The position numbers and the translations under genes are program-made. A DNA stretch of 35,778 bases from Comamonadaceae bacterium UBA2334 (lineage in GTDB: Bacteria > Pseudomonadota > Gammaproteobacteria > Burkholderiales > Burkholderiaceae_C): NCBI GenBank assembly GCA_002344885.1, contig DDUQ01000044.1, positions 1 to 35,778 of the forward strand. Reading direction: 5' to 3'. The first letter of the stretch is position 1, and the number at the start of each line of letters is the position of its first letter. The notes below the pieces were generated by a model. That model ran no database searches. It saw only the letters and a list, made by a program, of their open reading frames with translations, and was not told where the DNA came from. Positions 8,327 through 17,469 of the stretch are shown here, one piece after another.

Positions 8327-10209
8327 GCCTGACCTCCGAGCATGCCCACCTCGGTGGCCAATTCGTCCACGGCCGCGCAGAACACTTCGGCCCGGTGCGC
8401 ATAGTTGCGGAACATGTCCAGGCTCGCACACGCCGGCGACATGACGACCACATCGCCCTCGTAAGCCTGCTCGGCAGCAGCTTGAACGGCGGTGGTCAGG
8501 TCGGGGGCATCGATGAGCAGCACACCGGTGTTCGACAGCGCACGGCGCAGCGCCGGGGCATCACGCCCGATCAGCACCACCGCACGCACATGGTCTCGAA
8601 CCGCATCGGCCAGCGGTGAAAAGTCCTGCCCTTTGCCATCGCCACCCATGATCATCACAAGCTTGCGGTCGCCCCCCAGGCCTTTGATGGCCGCCAGCGT
8701 GGCACCCACGTTGGTGCCTTTGCTGTCATCGATGAACTCCACGCCATTGATGATGGCCACGGTGGCCACCCGGTGCGGCTCACCGGTGTATTCGCGCAAC
8801 CCGTGCAGCATGGGTGCCAGCGGCGCGCCTGCTGCCGTGGCGAGTGCCAAAGCCGCCAGCGCGTTGGCGGCGTTGTGGCGACCACGGATGCGAAGGGCCT
8901 CGGCCGGCATCAGCCGTTGCAACACTTGTTCGTCCACAGCAGCGGCCGCTTTTCGCTTCAAACGGGTTTCATCTGCCGGTTGCGCCCGCACGAGCCAGGT
9001 CATGCCGTTGACCGTCTCCAGCCCCCAATCCCCCGGACGCTGGGGCACATCGGTGCCAAAACTCACCCAGGGCACTGTCGCGGCACCTGCTGTGCCCGCG
9101 CCGCCCGCAGACTGCCTGGCTTTGCCCCGCGTCAACGGTGCCGTTTCTTCAGGCCGGGCTGCCATGACGGCGGCATCGTCGCGGTTGAGCACCCGCACGC
9201 CGGCTTGTCCGTACACCCGGTTCTTGGCTGCGGTGTAATGGGCCATGCTGCCATGCCAGTCCAGGTGATCCTGGGTGATGTTGAGCACGGTGGCCGCAGT
9301 GGGCTCAAAGCCACCCGGTCCGGTGCGCACCTCGTCGAGCTGGAAACTGGACAACTCCAGCACCCAGACCTGGGGCAGCGTGGAAACATCCGATGCCGGT
9401 GTGGCAGATGTCGACCTGTCCGTATCGACCTCTGTGTCGTTCAGGGTGCCTGGGTCGGCAACCGCCCCTGGCTCGCCCCCCCCTGCCTCGACCGGGTGAG
9501 GCCCAACCGTGTCAGGTTCAAACGGGCCCTGCACAAACGGGTCGGCGGTACGGCCGCCGGGCGCATCTGACGGTGCCTCAATGGTCAATTCAGGTATAGC
9601 ATCATCTGCTTGCTGGATAAGCGATGGAGGCCCATTTTGCTCTTTCTCTGCCGCCACTGTCAGCACATCCAGCAAGGCCGGACCGATGTTGCCTGCAACC
9701 GCTACCCGCCAGCCTGCACGGACCAGCAGTTGCCCGGTCAGTGACGTGGTGGTGGTTTTGCCATTGGTGCCCGTGATAGCCAGCACCTTGGGCACAAACC
9801 CGGCATGGGCATAGACGCGGCGCAAGCCGTCGGCAAACAGGTCCAGTTCGCCAACGACCGGCACACCCTGGGACTGCGCCCATTCGGTCACGGCCTCCAA
9901 CTGCGCAGGCGAAAGGCCCGGACTTTTGCACACCAGGGCCCATGGCTGGCTGGCCAGCAATTCGGGGCCGAACGCCATCGCCACCACGTGCGGATCGGGC
10001 GAGTCCTCACCGCACTGACCCGCCACCTGCAGCGCCAGTGCTGAAAGTTCAGACTGCAGCCGCGCCATCAACTCGGGCTGTTGCCGGGTATCGGCCACCG
10101 TCACGCGCGCACCCAGGCGCACACACCAGCGCGCCATGGCTTGACCCGATATGCCGTGTCCCAGCACCAGGACTGGGCGTTGACGGATGGAATAGGGTGT
10201 GTGCGGCAT
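8323..10209 (-). CDS. murD: UDP-N-acetylmuramoyl-L-alanine--D-glutamate ligase with large inserts
   Basis: Adds D-Glu to UDP-MurNAc-L-Ala. The 628-residue protein starts at ATG 10209 and is far longer than a typical MurD (about 440-500). The core is intact: VLVLGHGISGQAMARW (residues 13-28), P-loop GTNGKTTTT (147-155), VLELSSFQLDEV (283-294), NITQDHLDWHGSM, GRHNAANALAA and DDSKGTNVGAT. Between NIGPALLDVL and VLELSSFQL sits an insert of roughly 90 residues (about 188-280), acidic and rich in Pro, Gly, Asp and Thr. Its first part (190-208) is encoded by a dispersed-repeat copy at 9587-9642. A second, smaller insert follows AARPEETAP before the C-terminal domain. It lies nine bases after mraY and its stop overlaps ftsW. 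Confidence 0.95.
   Translation of the reverse strand: MPHTPYSIRQRPVLVLGHGISGQAMARWCVRLGARVTVADTRQQPELMARLQSELSALALQVAGQCGEDSPDPHVVAMAFGPELLASQPWALVCKSPGLSPAQLEAVTEWAQSQGVPVVGELDLFADGLRRVYAHAGFVPKVLAITGTNGKTTTTSLTGQLLVRAGWRVAVAGNIGPALLDVLTVAAEKEQNGPPSLIQQADDAIPELTIEAPSDAPGGRTADPFVQGPFEPDTVGPHPVEAGGGEPGAVADPGTLNDTEVDTDRSTSATPASDVSTLPQVWVLELSSFQLDEVRTGPGGFEPTAATVLNITQDHLDWHGSMAHYTAAKNRVYGQAGVRVLNRDDAAVMAARPEETAPLTRGKARQSAGGAGTAGAATVPWVSFGTDVPQRPGDWGLETVNGMTWLVRAQPADETRLKRKAAAAVDEQVLQRLMPAEALRIRGRHNAANALAALALATAAGAPLAPMLHGLREYTGEPHRVATVAIINGVEFIDDSKGTNVGATLAAIKGLGGDRKLVMIMGGDGKGQDFSPLADAVRDHVRAVVLIGRDAPALRRALSNTGVLLIDAPDLTTAVQAAAEQAYEGDVVVMSPACASLDMFRNYAHRAEVFCAAVDELATEVGMLGGQA
9587..9642 (+). 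repeat. Dispersed repeat copy inside murD
   Basis: On the plus strand this stretch reads AATT ... GTATAGC ... GCTTGCTGGATAAGCG ATGGAGGCCCATTTTGC. It shares the order TAGC, AAGCG, GAGGCC and TTTT with the copies at 19641-19695, 25786-25831, 28747-28793 and 31664-31713. The 9-mer GCGATGGAG followed by (GC)CCATTTT is also in the 31664-31713 copy. It is translated in frame on the minus strand as MurD residues 190-208. I recall similar repeats as abundant in Comamonadaceae genomes; this is memory, not a search. Confidence 0.6.
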
Positions 10210-10218
10210 GACAGCGAC

Positions 10219-11397
10219 TCACCGCAGCTTCAGGGTGGACAGCCCCACCAGGCACAACAGCATGGTGATGATCCAGAACCGGACGACCACCTGCGTTTCC
10301 TTCCACCCGCTTTTCTCGAAGTGGTGGTGCAACGGTGCCATCTTGAGCACACGCCGGCCTTCGCCATACTTCTTTTTGGTGTATTTGAAGTAGCTCACCT
10401 GCAGCATCACAGACAGCGCTTCCACCACAAAAATGCCGCCCATGATGGCCAGCACGATTTCCTGACGAACGATGACGGCAACCGTCCCCAGCGCGGCACC
10501 CAGCGCCAGCGCCCCCACATCGCCCATGAAGACCTGTGCCGGGTGGGTGTTGAACCACAGGAACGCCAGCCCTGCACCACCCATGGCTGCGCAGAAGATC
10601 AACAACTCGCCTGAACCCGGGATGTAGGGAATGAGCAGGTAGCGCGCGAAGACGGCGTTACCGGCCAGGTAGGCAAACACGCCCAGGGTGCCCCCCACCA
10701 GCACCACCGGCATGATGGCCAGACCGTCCAGTCCATCGGTCAGGTTGACCGCATTGCTCGAGCCGACGATCACCAGGTAGGTCAGCATCACGAACCCGAA
10801 CATGCCCAGCGGGTAAGCCACCTCTTTGAAGAACGGCACCCACAGACCGGCGGTGGGTGGCAGGTCAATCTGGAAGCCCGATGCAATCCAACCCATGAAC
10901 AGCTCGAACACCCGGTAGTTGGAGCTTTCGGACACGGCAAACGCCAGGTACAACGCAGCGATCAGCCCGATCAGCGACTGCCAGAAGTACTTCTCGCGAG
11001 ACCGCATGCCTTCCGGGTCTTTGTGGACCACTTTCCGCCAGTCATCGACCCAACCGATGGCTCCAAATCCGAGCGTGACGATGAGCACGATCCAGACAAA
11101 CCGGTTCGACAGGTCGGCCCACAGCAAGGTGGACAAGGCAATGGCGATGAGGATCAGCACCCCGCCCATCGTGGGTGTGCCGCTCTTGACCAGGTGCGTC
11201 TCCATCGCGTAGCCCCGCACCGGCTGACCGATCTTGAGCGCGCGCAAATGGCGGATGACAGCAGGACCGGCAAACAGGCCAATCAGCAGTGCTGTGACCG
11301 CGCCCATGACCGCACGGAATGTGAGGTACTGGAACACACGCAAAAATCCAAGCTCGGGCACCATGCCCTGCAGCCACTGGGCCAGACTAAGCAGCAT
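10219..11397 (-). CDS. mraY: Phospho-N-acetylmuramoyl-pentapeptide-transferase
   Basis: Polytopic inner-membrane enzyme that transfers phospho-MurNAc-pentapeptide from UDP to undecaprenyl phosphate, giving lipid I. The 392-residue protein starts at ATG 11397 (MLLSLAQWLQGM), 11 bases inside the end of murF. Family hallmarks are KSGTPTMGG (residues 71-79), the Mg-binding aspartates in GWVDDW (D118, D119), NLTDGLDGLAIMP (D221, D224), MGDVGALALG and the cytoplasmic triple-histidine motif LHHHFEKSGWKE near the C-terminus. About ten hydrophobic segments are evident. It is slightly longer than the E. coli enzyme, with an extra loop around residues 155-190 (SESSNYRVFELFMGW). Confidence 0.98.
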   Translation of the reverse strand: MLLSLAQWLQGMVPELGFLRVFQYLTFRAVMGAVTALLIGLFAGPAVIRHLRALKIGQPVRGYAMETHLVKSGTPTMGGVLILIAIALSTLLWADLSNRFVWIVLIVTLGFGAIGWVDDWRKVVHKDPEGMRSREKYFWQSLIGLIAALYLAFAVSESSNYRVFELFMGWIASGFQIDLPPTAGLWVPFFKEVAYPLGMFGFVMLTYLVIVGSSNAVNLTDGLDGLAIMPVVLVGGTLGVFAYLAGNAVFARYLLIPYIPGSGELLIFCAAMGGAGLAFLWFNTHPAQVFMGDVGALALGAALGTVAVIVRQEIVLAIMGGIFVVEALSVMLQVSYFKYTKKKYGEGRRVLKMAPLHHHFEKSGWKETQVVVRFWIITMLLCLVGLSTLKLR

Positions 11398-12841
11398 GGC
11401 ATCCTTCCGTCTCTGTTGTGGCCGAATCAGCCAGGGGCATCCACTGGGCTTGCAGTGCCTGTACGACCTGCTCCATCTTCATGAAGCGCGACCCTTTGAC
11501 CAGCACGCTGCCGCCCGAAGCCGTCGCGGGCAACACCTGCGCGATGAGGGTTGACATGGCATCGACATGCACCATGGGTGCGACACCGTGACCATGGCCC
11601 GCCGGTGTGGCCTGCCAGACTGCCACGGCCTGTGCCATGTGCGCCCCTGTGCACCAGACGCCCGCCAAGCCTGCCGACGCGGCGCGTTGCAACACCTCGA
11701 GGTGAAAGGCCAGCGCCTGATCCCCCACTTCGCCCATGTCACCCAGCGCCAGTACACGCGGTTCAGGCAAGGTGGCCAGCACCTGGATGGCGGCCAATAC
11801 CGAGTCCGGATTGGCGTTGTAGGTATCGTCCACCACGGTCAAAGGCCCTTGGGGTGTTTGCAGCCCGAACACACGCGAACGGCCTTTGACGGCTTCGAAC
11901 GAAGCCAAACCTTTCACCACGGGGGGCAGTGGCACACCAGCTGCCAGCGCACAGGCACATGCGGCCAACGCGTTGCGCACGTTGTGGCGACCCGCCAGGC
12001 GCAGCGTGCAGTCGGCCGAACCAGCCGGGGTGCGCAACCGGAGGCACCAGGCCAAGCCACTCCAATGCGCATCTGCGGTGACGTCGGCCATGCCGTCGGC
12101 ATCGCTGAAGGTCAGGCAACGGCGCCCGCCCGCCAGAGCACGCCAAACCGACGTGTAAGCGTCATCGCTAGGGAACACCGCCACACCGTCCATCGGCAAG
12201 GCCCCGAGCACCTGTCCGTTCTCGACCGCGACGGCCTCGACGGTGCCCATGAATTCCTGGTGCTCGCGCTGCGCGTTGTTGACAAGCGCCACCGTGGGCA
12301 GCGCCATGGCGGCCAGCACGGCGATTTCCCCAGGGTGATTCATGCCCAGCTCGACCACAGCGAGCCGGTGCGCCGCGTTCAGGCGCAGCAGAGTCTGGGG
12401 AACGCCCAGATCGTTGTTCAGGTTACCTTGGGTCGCCAGTGCGCCGTCTTCGCCGACAGCCGCACGGAGAATGCTGGCCAGCATCTGCGTCACCGTTGTT
12501 TTGCCGTTGCTGCCGGTGACCGCAATCAGCGGCAAGCTGAACTGCTTGCGCCACAGCGTGGCGAGCTCGCCCAGCGCAAGACGCGTATCGGGCACCTGGA
12601 CACCGGGCAAACCCGCCGCGTCCAAGCCATGCGCAGCCAAGGCTGCCACCGCGCCCGCGCCCGCAGCTTGGGGCAGAAAGTCGTGCGCATCGAAAGTCTC
12701 GCCTTTGAGTGCCACGAACAGGTCGCCTGCGCGCAAAGTACGGGTATCGGTGTGGACACGGCCGACCTGCTCAGGCAACCGGCCCACCACCTGAGCGGCT
12801 GACAACCTGGGCAACAAACCCGTCACGGACACAGCAGTCAT
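11387..12841 (-). CDS. murF: UDP-MurNAc-tripeptide--D-Ala-D-Ala ligase
   Basis: Adds the D-Ala-D-Ala made by Ddl, completing the UDP-MurNAc-pentapeptide. The start at ATG 12841 has AGGAGGT upstream and overlaps the murE stop (ATGA). The 484-residue protein has the N-terminal substrate-binding region with HTDTRTLRAGDLFVALKG (residues 30-47), P-loop GSNGKTTVTQ (110-119), the ELGMNHPGEI Mur signature, LAGRHNVRNALAA, DDTYNANPDSV and ALGDMGEVGD. Length and motifs are normal. It is followed by mraY with an 11-base overlap. Confidence 0.97.
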   Translation of the reverse strand: MTAVSVTGLLPRLSAAQVVGRLPEQVGRVHTDTRTLRAGDLFVALKGETFDAHDFLPQAAGAGAVAALAAHGLDAAGLPGVQVPDTRLALGELATLWRKQFSLPLIAVTGSNGKTTVTQMLASILRAAVGEDGALATQGNLNNDLGVPQTLLRLNAAHRLAVVELGMNHPGEIAVLAAMALPTVALVNNAQREHQEFMGTVEAVAVENGQVLGALPMDGVAVFPSDDAYTSVWRALAGGRRCLTFSDADGMADVTADAHWSGLAWCLRLRTPAGSADCTLRLAGRHNVRNALAACACALAAGVPLPPVVKGLASFEAVKGRSRVFGLQTPQGPLTVVDDTYNANPDSVLAAIQVLATLPEPRVLALGDMGEVGDQALAFHLEVLQRAASAGLAGVWCTGAHMAQAVAVWQATPAGHGHGVAPMVHVDAMSTLIAQVLPATASGGSVLVKGSRFMKMEQVVQALQAQWMPLADSATTETEGCHAA

Positions 12842-14424
12842 GCCTGTACCTCCTGCACGCGGCTGCGCAAGGCAGCAAGCGCGTGGTCATGGTCGGAAAA
12901 AGGCAGTTTCACGCCGCCGATGTCCTGCGTGGTCTCGTGGCCCTTGCCGGCGATCAGCACCACATCGTTGGCAGCGGCACCTGCAATCACCCCAGCAATG
13001 GCGCGGGCCCGGTCGGGTTGAACAAGGGTGCGTTCGGGGTGCTGCAGTCCCGCCACCATATGGGCAAGAATGGTCATCGGGTCTTCGCTCCGGGGGTTGT
13101 CACTGGTGAGGCACAGGTGGTCGGCAGCAGCCTCTGCGCTGGCAGCCATCAGCGGGCGCTTGGATGCATCCCGGTCACCGCCACACCCGATCAGGCAATG
13201 CAACGCCCCTCCACGCAAACGGGTGACGGGTCTGAGTGCCTGCAAGGCCTTGTCCAGTGCATCCGGCGTGTGGGCATAGTCGACCAGCACCAGGGGCAAG
13301 GGCGGCATGGGCAGCACGGGCGCATCGGCGTCCGGCAGTTTGACGGCCGCCATCCGGCCCGGCACGGCGGTCAGCCTGGCGCAGGCTTGCACGGCATCGG
13401 CCAGGCTGATGCCCAATGCCCGTAGCGTCGCCAGCACCCCGAGCAGGTTGGCCGCGTTGTAAGCCCCCACAAATGGTACGACCAGGCTGACACGCGACGT
13501 TGTCGCATCGGCCATGCGCTCTTCCACCGAACAGCGCATCCCCTCCGCTGTGGGCTGGCACGCAACCACTGTCAGGCGCGCACCCGCTTCCGGGCGTAGG
13601 CTGACCGTCCACACATCGGGGCCGGTACCGGCCATGGCATTGCTCAGTTCGAGCGCCAGTTGTGCGCCGCGCGGGTCATCTGCGTTCACCACCGCCGCAC
13701 CCAAACCCGGCGTGGCGAACACCGCGCGTTTGGCCAGCCAGTAGGCGTCCATGCTGCCGTGGTAGTCCAAATGGTCCTGGGTGAAGTTGGTGAACACGGC
13801 AACTGCCACGCTCACTCCGGCCAACCGGTGCTCGGCCACGCCGATGGACGATGCCTCTACCGCACAGGCCCACACACCCTGGTCAGCCCACTGTTGCAAC
13901 GTGGTGTGGCACATCACCGGGTCAGGTGTCGTCAGCCCGGTTGGCATCATGTTTTTCAAAGGGTCTTCCGGCACGCCGGGCACGCCCACTCCCAGCGTGC
14001 CCATCAGCCCGCAAGGCTTGCCCAACGCGGCCAGCGCCTGCGCCAGCCACCAGCTGGTGGTGGTTTTGCCATTGGTACCGGTCACCGCCAGCACCTTCAC
14101 CCGCGTGCTGGGTTGCCCGCAGAACTCGGAGGCCAGCCAACCTGCCGAGGCCTTGAGTCCAACCAGACTCGCCACATCGGGCTCTGCCGCGAGTGAATCG
14201 GGCAGGCCCTGCGCCTCCACCAGACAGGCCACGGCACCAGCCGCCCGCGCAGCTGGCACATACTGACGTCCGTCGCTGGCAAAACCGGGCCACGCCACGA
14301 ATGCATCGCCCGACTGCACCTGGCGACTGTCGGACTGCAGGCGGCGCGCACCCTGGCTTCGCAGCCAGGTGACGGCAGCCGCCACATCTGGCAGCTGCGA
14401 TCGAATTTGCGTTGCCGCCGTCAT
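12838..14424 (-). CDS. murE: UDP-MurNAc-L-Ala-D-Glu--meso-diaminopimelate ligase
   Basis: Adds the third residue to the peptidoglycan stem peptide. The start at ATG 14424 overlaps the ftsI stop by one base (TGATG). The 528-residue protein shows LQSDSRQVQSGDAFVAWPG (29-47), P-loop GTNGKTTTSWW (116-126), EASSIGV, FTNFTQDHLDYHGSM, GAYNAANLLG and DYAHTPDALDKAL. The motif DNPR (residues 442-445) is the known determinant of meso-diaminopimelate rather than lysine selectivity, as expected for a Gram-negative wall. GKGHETTQ is near the C-terminus. Its stop overlaps murF. Confidence 0.97.
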   Translation of the reverse strand: MTAATQIRSQLPDVAAAVTWLRSQGARRLQSDSRQVQSGDAFVAWPGFASDGRQYVPAARAAGAVACLVEAQGLPDSLAAEPDVASLVGLKASAGWLASEFCGQPSTRVKVLAVTGTNGKTTTSWWLAQALAALGKPCGLMGTLGVGVPGVPEDPLKNMMPTGLTTPDPVMCHTTLQQWADQGVWACAVEASSIGVAEHRLAGVSVAVAVFTNFTQDHLDYHGSMDAYWLAKRAVFATPGLGAAVVNADDPRGAQLALELSNAMAGTGPDVWTVSLRPEAGARLTVVACQPTAEGMRCSVEERMADATTSRVSLVVPFVGAYNAANLLGVLATLRALGISLADAVQACARLTAVPGRMAAVKLPDADAPVLPMPPLPLVLVDYAHTPDALDKALQALRPVTRLRGGALHCLIGCGGDRDASKRPLMAASAEAAADHLCLTSDNPRSEDPMTILAHMVAGLQHPERTLVQPDRARAIAGVIAGAAANDVVLIAGKGHETTQDIGGVKLPFSDHDHALAALRSRVQEVQA

Positions 14425-16157
14425 CAGAACGACTCCTCCACCGGCTGCATGACGATCTGCGGCTTGACGCTCATGTCAGGCTGAACGCCCATGATGCGCA
14501 ACGCCTGCTGGACGGTCTCGCTGAACACGGGGGCAGCCACCAGCCCCCCGTAGTACACACCTGCACTGGGCTCGTCGACCATCACACCCACCACGATGCG
14601 CGGCTTGTCGATGGGTGCCATGCCGGTGAACCAGGCCCTGTATTTGTTGGTCGCATAACCCTTGCCGACCTGTTTGCGGGCGGTACCCGATTTGCCGCCC
14701 ACCGAGTAACCCACGGTCTGCGCTTTCTGCCCTGTGCCACCGGGCCCTGCTGCCATTTCCAGCATCTTCCGGCTGGCTGCTGCCGTCTGGGCAGAGAAGA
14801 CACGCCGCCCGACGACTGGGTCGTGACTTTTGAGCATGGTGGCAGGTACCACATAGCCGTCGTTGGCCAGCGCGGTGTACGACTGCACCATCTGGAACAG
14901 CGAGGCAGACAGGCCATAGCCATACGACATGGTTGCCTGCTCGATCGGACGCCAGCTTTTCCACGCACGGACCCGCCCACTGACAGCACCGGGAAATTCG
15001 ATCTGGGGCTTCTGCCCGTAACCCAGCGCGGTGTAGGTGTCCCACATCTCACGGGCACTCATGCGCTGGGCAATCTTGATGGAACCCACGTTGCTCGACT
15101 TCTGGATCACCCCCTCCACCGTGAGCACACCGTAGTTGTGGGTGTCGTTGATGGTGAAACCGCCCATGGTATAGCGGCCCGGGTTGGTGTCGATGATGGT
15201 CTGCGGGGTGATGCGGCCTGCTTCCAGCGCCATGGCAACGGTGATGGGCTTCATCGTCGAGCCAGGCTCGAAGGTATCGGTCAGGGCCCGGTTGCGCAAT
15301 TGCTCGCCGCTCAGGTTCTCCCGGTGGTTGGGGTTGTAGGTCGGGTAGTTGGCCAGCGCCAGCACCTCGCCCGTGTGCACGTCCATGACCACCACGCTGC
15401 CTGCCTTGGCTTTGTTGGTTTCAACCGCCTCACGCAGCTTCTGGTGGGCGAAAAACTGAATCTTGCTGTCAATCGACAACTGCAGGTCGGGTCCGTCGAC
15501 CGGCGGGATGGCATCGCGCACATCTTCGATCACCCGCCCCAGGCGATCCTTGATGACGCGGCGCGACCCGGGTGTGCCCGACAGGCGCTTGTTGAAGGTG
15601 AGCTCGACACCTTCCTGACCCACGTCTTCCACATTGGTGAAACCCACGATGTGCGCCGCCGCCTCACCCTCCGGATACTGTCGCTTGTAGTCCTTGCGCA
15701 GGTAAATGCCCTTGACGCCCAACTCTGCCACCTCTTTGGCCACAGACTCGTCCACCTGGCGTTTGACCCACACGAAGGTTTTGTCTTCATCGGACAGGCG
15801 CTTTCGCAAATCAGCCGGCTTGATGCCCAGCAAACGCGCAACCTTGTCGAGGTTCGGGTGATCCTTGTCCACATCCTCCGGAATGGCCCAGATGCTTTGC
15901 GCGGCCACGCTGGAAGCCAGAATCATGCCGTTGCGATCCAGCACACGGCCACGGTTGGCTGGCAACTCCAGTGTGCGGGCGAAACGCACTTCGCCCTGAC
16001 GCTGAAAAAAGTCGTTGCCCACCACCTGCACATAGGCCGCACGGCCACCCAACCCCAGGAACGCCAGGCCGAGGCAAGCCACAATGAACTTGCTGCGCCA
16101 AACCGGCGTTTTGCTGGCCAGCAACGGGCTGGCATGGTAGGCAATGCTGCGGCTCAC
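14424..16157 (-). CDS. ftsI: Septal transpeptidase FtsI (penicillin-binding protein 3)
   Basis: Class B penicillin-binding protein that crosslinks septal peptidoglycan in the periplasm, working with FtsW. The start is GTG at 16157, overlapping the ftsL stop as GTGA. The 577-residue protein has a short cytoplasmic N-terminus, one membrane segment (about 23-40, KFIVACLGLAFLGLGGRA), the N-terminal pedestal domain with RGRVLDRNGMILA, and the transpeptidase domain with all three active-site motifs: STMK (S300-K303), SSN (354-356) and KSGTA (489-493). There is no truncation; the length is normal. Confidence 0.97.
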   Translation of the reverse strand: MSRSIAYHASPLLASKTPVWRSKFIVACLGLAFLGLGGRAAYVQVVGNDFFQRQGEVRFARTLELPANRGRVLDRNGMILASSVAAQSIWAIPEDVDKDHPNLDKVARLLGIKPADLRKRLSDEDKTFVWVKRQVDESVAKEVAELGVKGIYLRKDYKRQYPEGEAAAHIVGFTNVEDVGQEGVELTFNKRLSGTPGSRRVIKDRLGRVIEDVRDAIPPVDGPDLQLSIDSKIQFFAHQKLREAVETNKAKAGSVVVMDVHTGEVLALANYPTYNPNHRENLSGEQLRNRALTDTFEPGSTMKPITVAMALEAGRITPQTIIDTNPGRYTMGGFTINDTHNYGVLTVEGVIQKSSNVGSIKIAQRMSAREMWDTYTALGYGQKPQIEFPGAVSGRVRAWKSWRPIEQATMSYGYGLSASLFQMVQSYTALANDGYVVPATMLKSHDPVVGRRVFSAQTAAASRKMLEMAAGPGGTGQKAQTVGYSVGGKSGTARKQVGKGYATNKYRAWFTGMAPIDKPRIVVGVMVDEPSAGVYYGGLVAAPVFSETVQQALRIMGVQPDMSVKPQIVMQPVEESF

Positions 16158-16531
16158 CGGATCACCCCCGATGCCTCTGCGGGTGAAGCCTGCGGGGCAC
16201 TGCCGCTCAGCCCGTCTGCGCGCCCAATGCCCGACTCTGCCCTGGTTGCCGCACCCACCGGCAGGGCACCCGAGTAGGTCACGTACTGAGTGATGGCAGG
16301 GTTGGCCGGCTTCATTTGCAACTGGCGCAACGCGATGGCCTGCACGCGTGCCGACGTGGCCTGGGCCTGCTTTTGCACCTGCAAATGCTCATGGTCGGCA
16401 TCGAGACGACGCAGTTGGGCGCGCGCCTTGTCGATCTGGGTGTACAGACGTCGCGATTCATACTGCGTGTGCACGAGATAGAACGAACTCAGCACCACGG
16501 CCAACAGCAATAGCAGGTTGAGACGCACCAT
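16154..16531 (-). CDS. ftsL: Cell division protein FtsL
   Basis: Small bitopic membrane protein that forms a complex with FtsB and FtsQ and helps activate FtsWI. The start at ATG 16531 has GAGGA upstream and lies 11 bases after rsmH. The 125-residue protein has an N-terminal membrane segment (about 3-20, RLNLLLLLAVVLSSFYLV), then a heptad-rich coiled coil (ESRRLYTQIDKARAQLRRLDADHEHLQVQ), then the conserved short region around LQMKPANPAITQYV. The last ~40 residues are a Ser/Ala/Gly-rich extension that makes the protein longer than the usual ~90-100. Identification rests on position and architecture, as this family is weakly conserved. Confidence 0.93.
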   Translation of the reverse strand: MVRLNLLLLLAVVLSSFYLVHTQYESRRLYTQIDKARAQLRRLDADHEHLQVQKQAQATSARVQAIALRQLQMKPANPAITQYVTYSGALPVGAATRAESGIGRADGLSGSAPQASPAEASGVIR

Positions 16532-16542
16532 GTGAGCCGTCC

Positions 16543-17460
16543 TCAGGCAGGCACCGCAGTGCGTTCTGCCACGCGCATCACGGCACTGCGGGCACGCGGA
16601 TTGGCCTGCACTTCCGCATCCGAGGGCATGGTGCGACCCAAAGCACGGAGCCGCAGAGCAGCAGGCGCGGCAAAGGGAACTCGGCGGTCCACCACCTCAC
16701 GGGAGTGTTTGGCGATGAACTGCTTGACGATGCGATCCTCCAGCGAGTGGAAACTGATGACCACCAGCCGACCACCTGGCCGCAGCAACTGCAACGCAGC
16801 CTCTAGCGCCTGTTGCAGCTCTTCAAGCTCGGCGTTGATGAAAATCCGAAAAGCCTGAAATGTGCGCGTTGCAGGGTCCTTGCCCGGCTCGCGGGTTTTG
16901 ACCGCGCCAGCCACGACTTCGGCCAGTTCAGCGGTGGTTCGAAGAGGGCCCCGTTCCTGTCGGCGACAATCAATCGCCTTTGCAATCTGTTGAGCAAACC
17001 GTTCTTCGCCGTATTCACGAATCACCTCCGTCAGGGTGGGAATGTCTGCCGTCTCCAGCCACTCGGCCACGCTCTGACCCCGGGTGGGGTCCATGCGCAT
17101 GTCCAGCGGGCCGTCGTGGCGAAAGGAAAAACCGCGTTGCGGGTCATCGATCTGTGGAGACGAGACACCCAAATCCATCAGCAAACCGTCTGCACACCCA
17201 GCCGGCAATTCGGAAAGATGCATAAAGCCTTCGTGTCGAATGGCCAGACGCGCATCACCCAGTGATTGCGCGACCGCAATGGCCTGCGGGTCTTTGTCGA
17301 ACACCGTCAACCGCCCCTGTTCATCCAGGCGCGACAACAGCAAACGGGAATGACCACCCCTGCCGAAAGTGGCATCGATATAAGCACCATCGGGTTTCAC
17401 AGCCAGGGCATCCACGGCCTCACTCAGGAGGACGGTCTGATGGGTCCAAACGTCTTGCAT
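16543..17460 (-). CDS. rsmH: 16S rRNA (cytosine-1402-N4)-methyltransferase
   Basis: SAM-dependent methyltransferase (formerly MraW) that methylates N4 of C1402 in 16S rRNA. The 305-residue protein starts at ATG 17460 (MQDVWTHQTVLLSEAVDAL), nine bases after mraZ; the ribosome site is weak. Visible motifs are DATFGRGGHSRLLL (SAM-binding motif I, about 29-42), VFDKDPQAI, LLMDLGVSSPQID, RGFSFRHDGPLDMRMD, TFQAFRIFINAELEEL and VISFHSLEDRIVKQF, all diagnostic for the family. Length is normal. It is the second gene of the dcw transcript. Confidence 0.98.
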   Translation of the reverse strand: MQDVWTHQTVLLSEAVDALAVKPDGAYIDATFGRGGHSRLLLSRLDEQGRLTVFDKDPQAIAVAQSLGDARLAIRHEGFMHLSELPAGCADGLLMDLGVSSPQIDDPQRGFSFRHDGPLDMRMDPTRGQSVAEWLETADIPTLTEVIREYGEERFAQQIAKAIDCRRQERGPLRTTAELAEVVAGAVKTREPGKDPATRTFQAFRIFINAELEELQQALEAALQLLRPGGRLVVISFHSLEDRIVKQFIAKHSREVVDRRVPFAAPAALRLRALGRTMPSDAEVQANPRARSAVMRVAERTAVPA

Positions 17461-17469
17461 GAACGCCCG

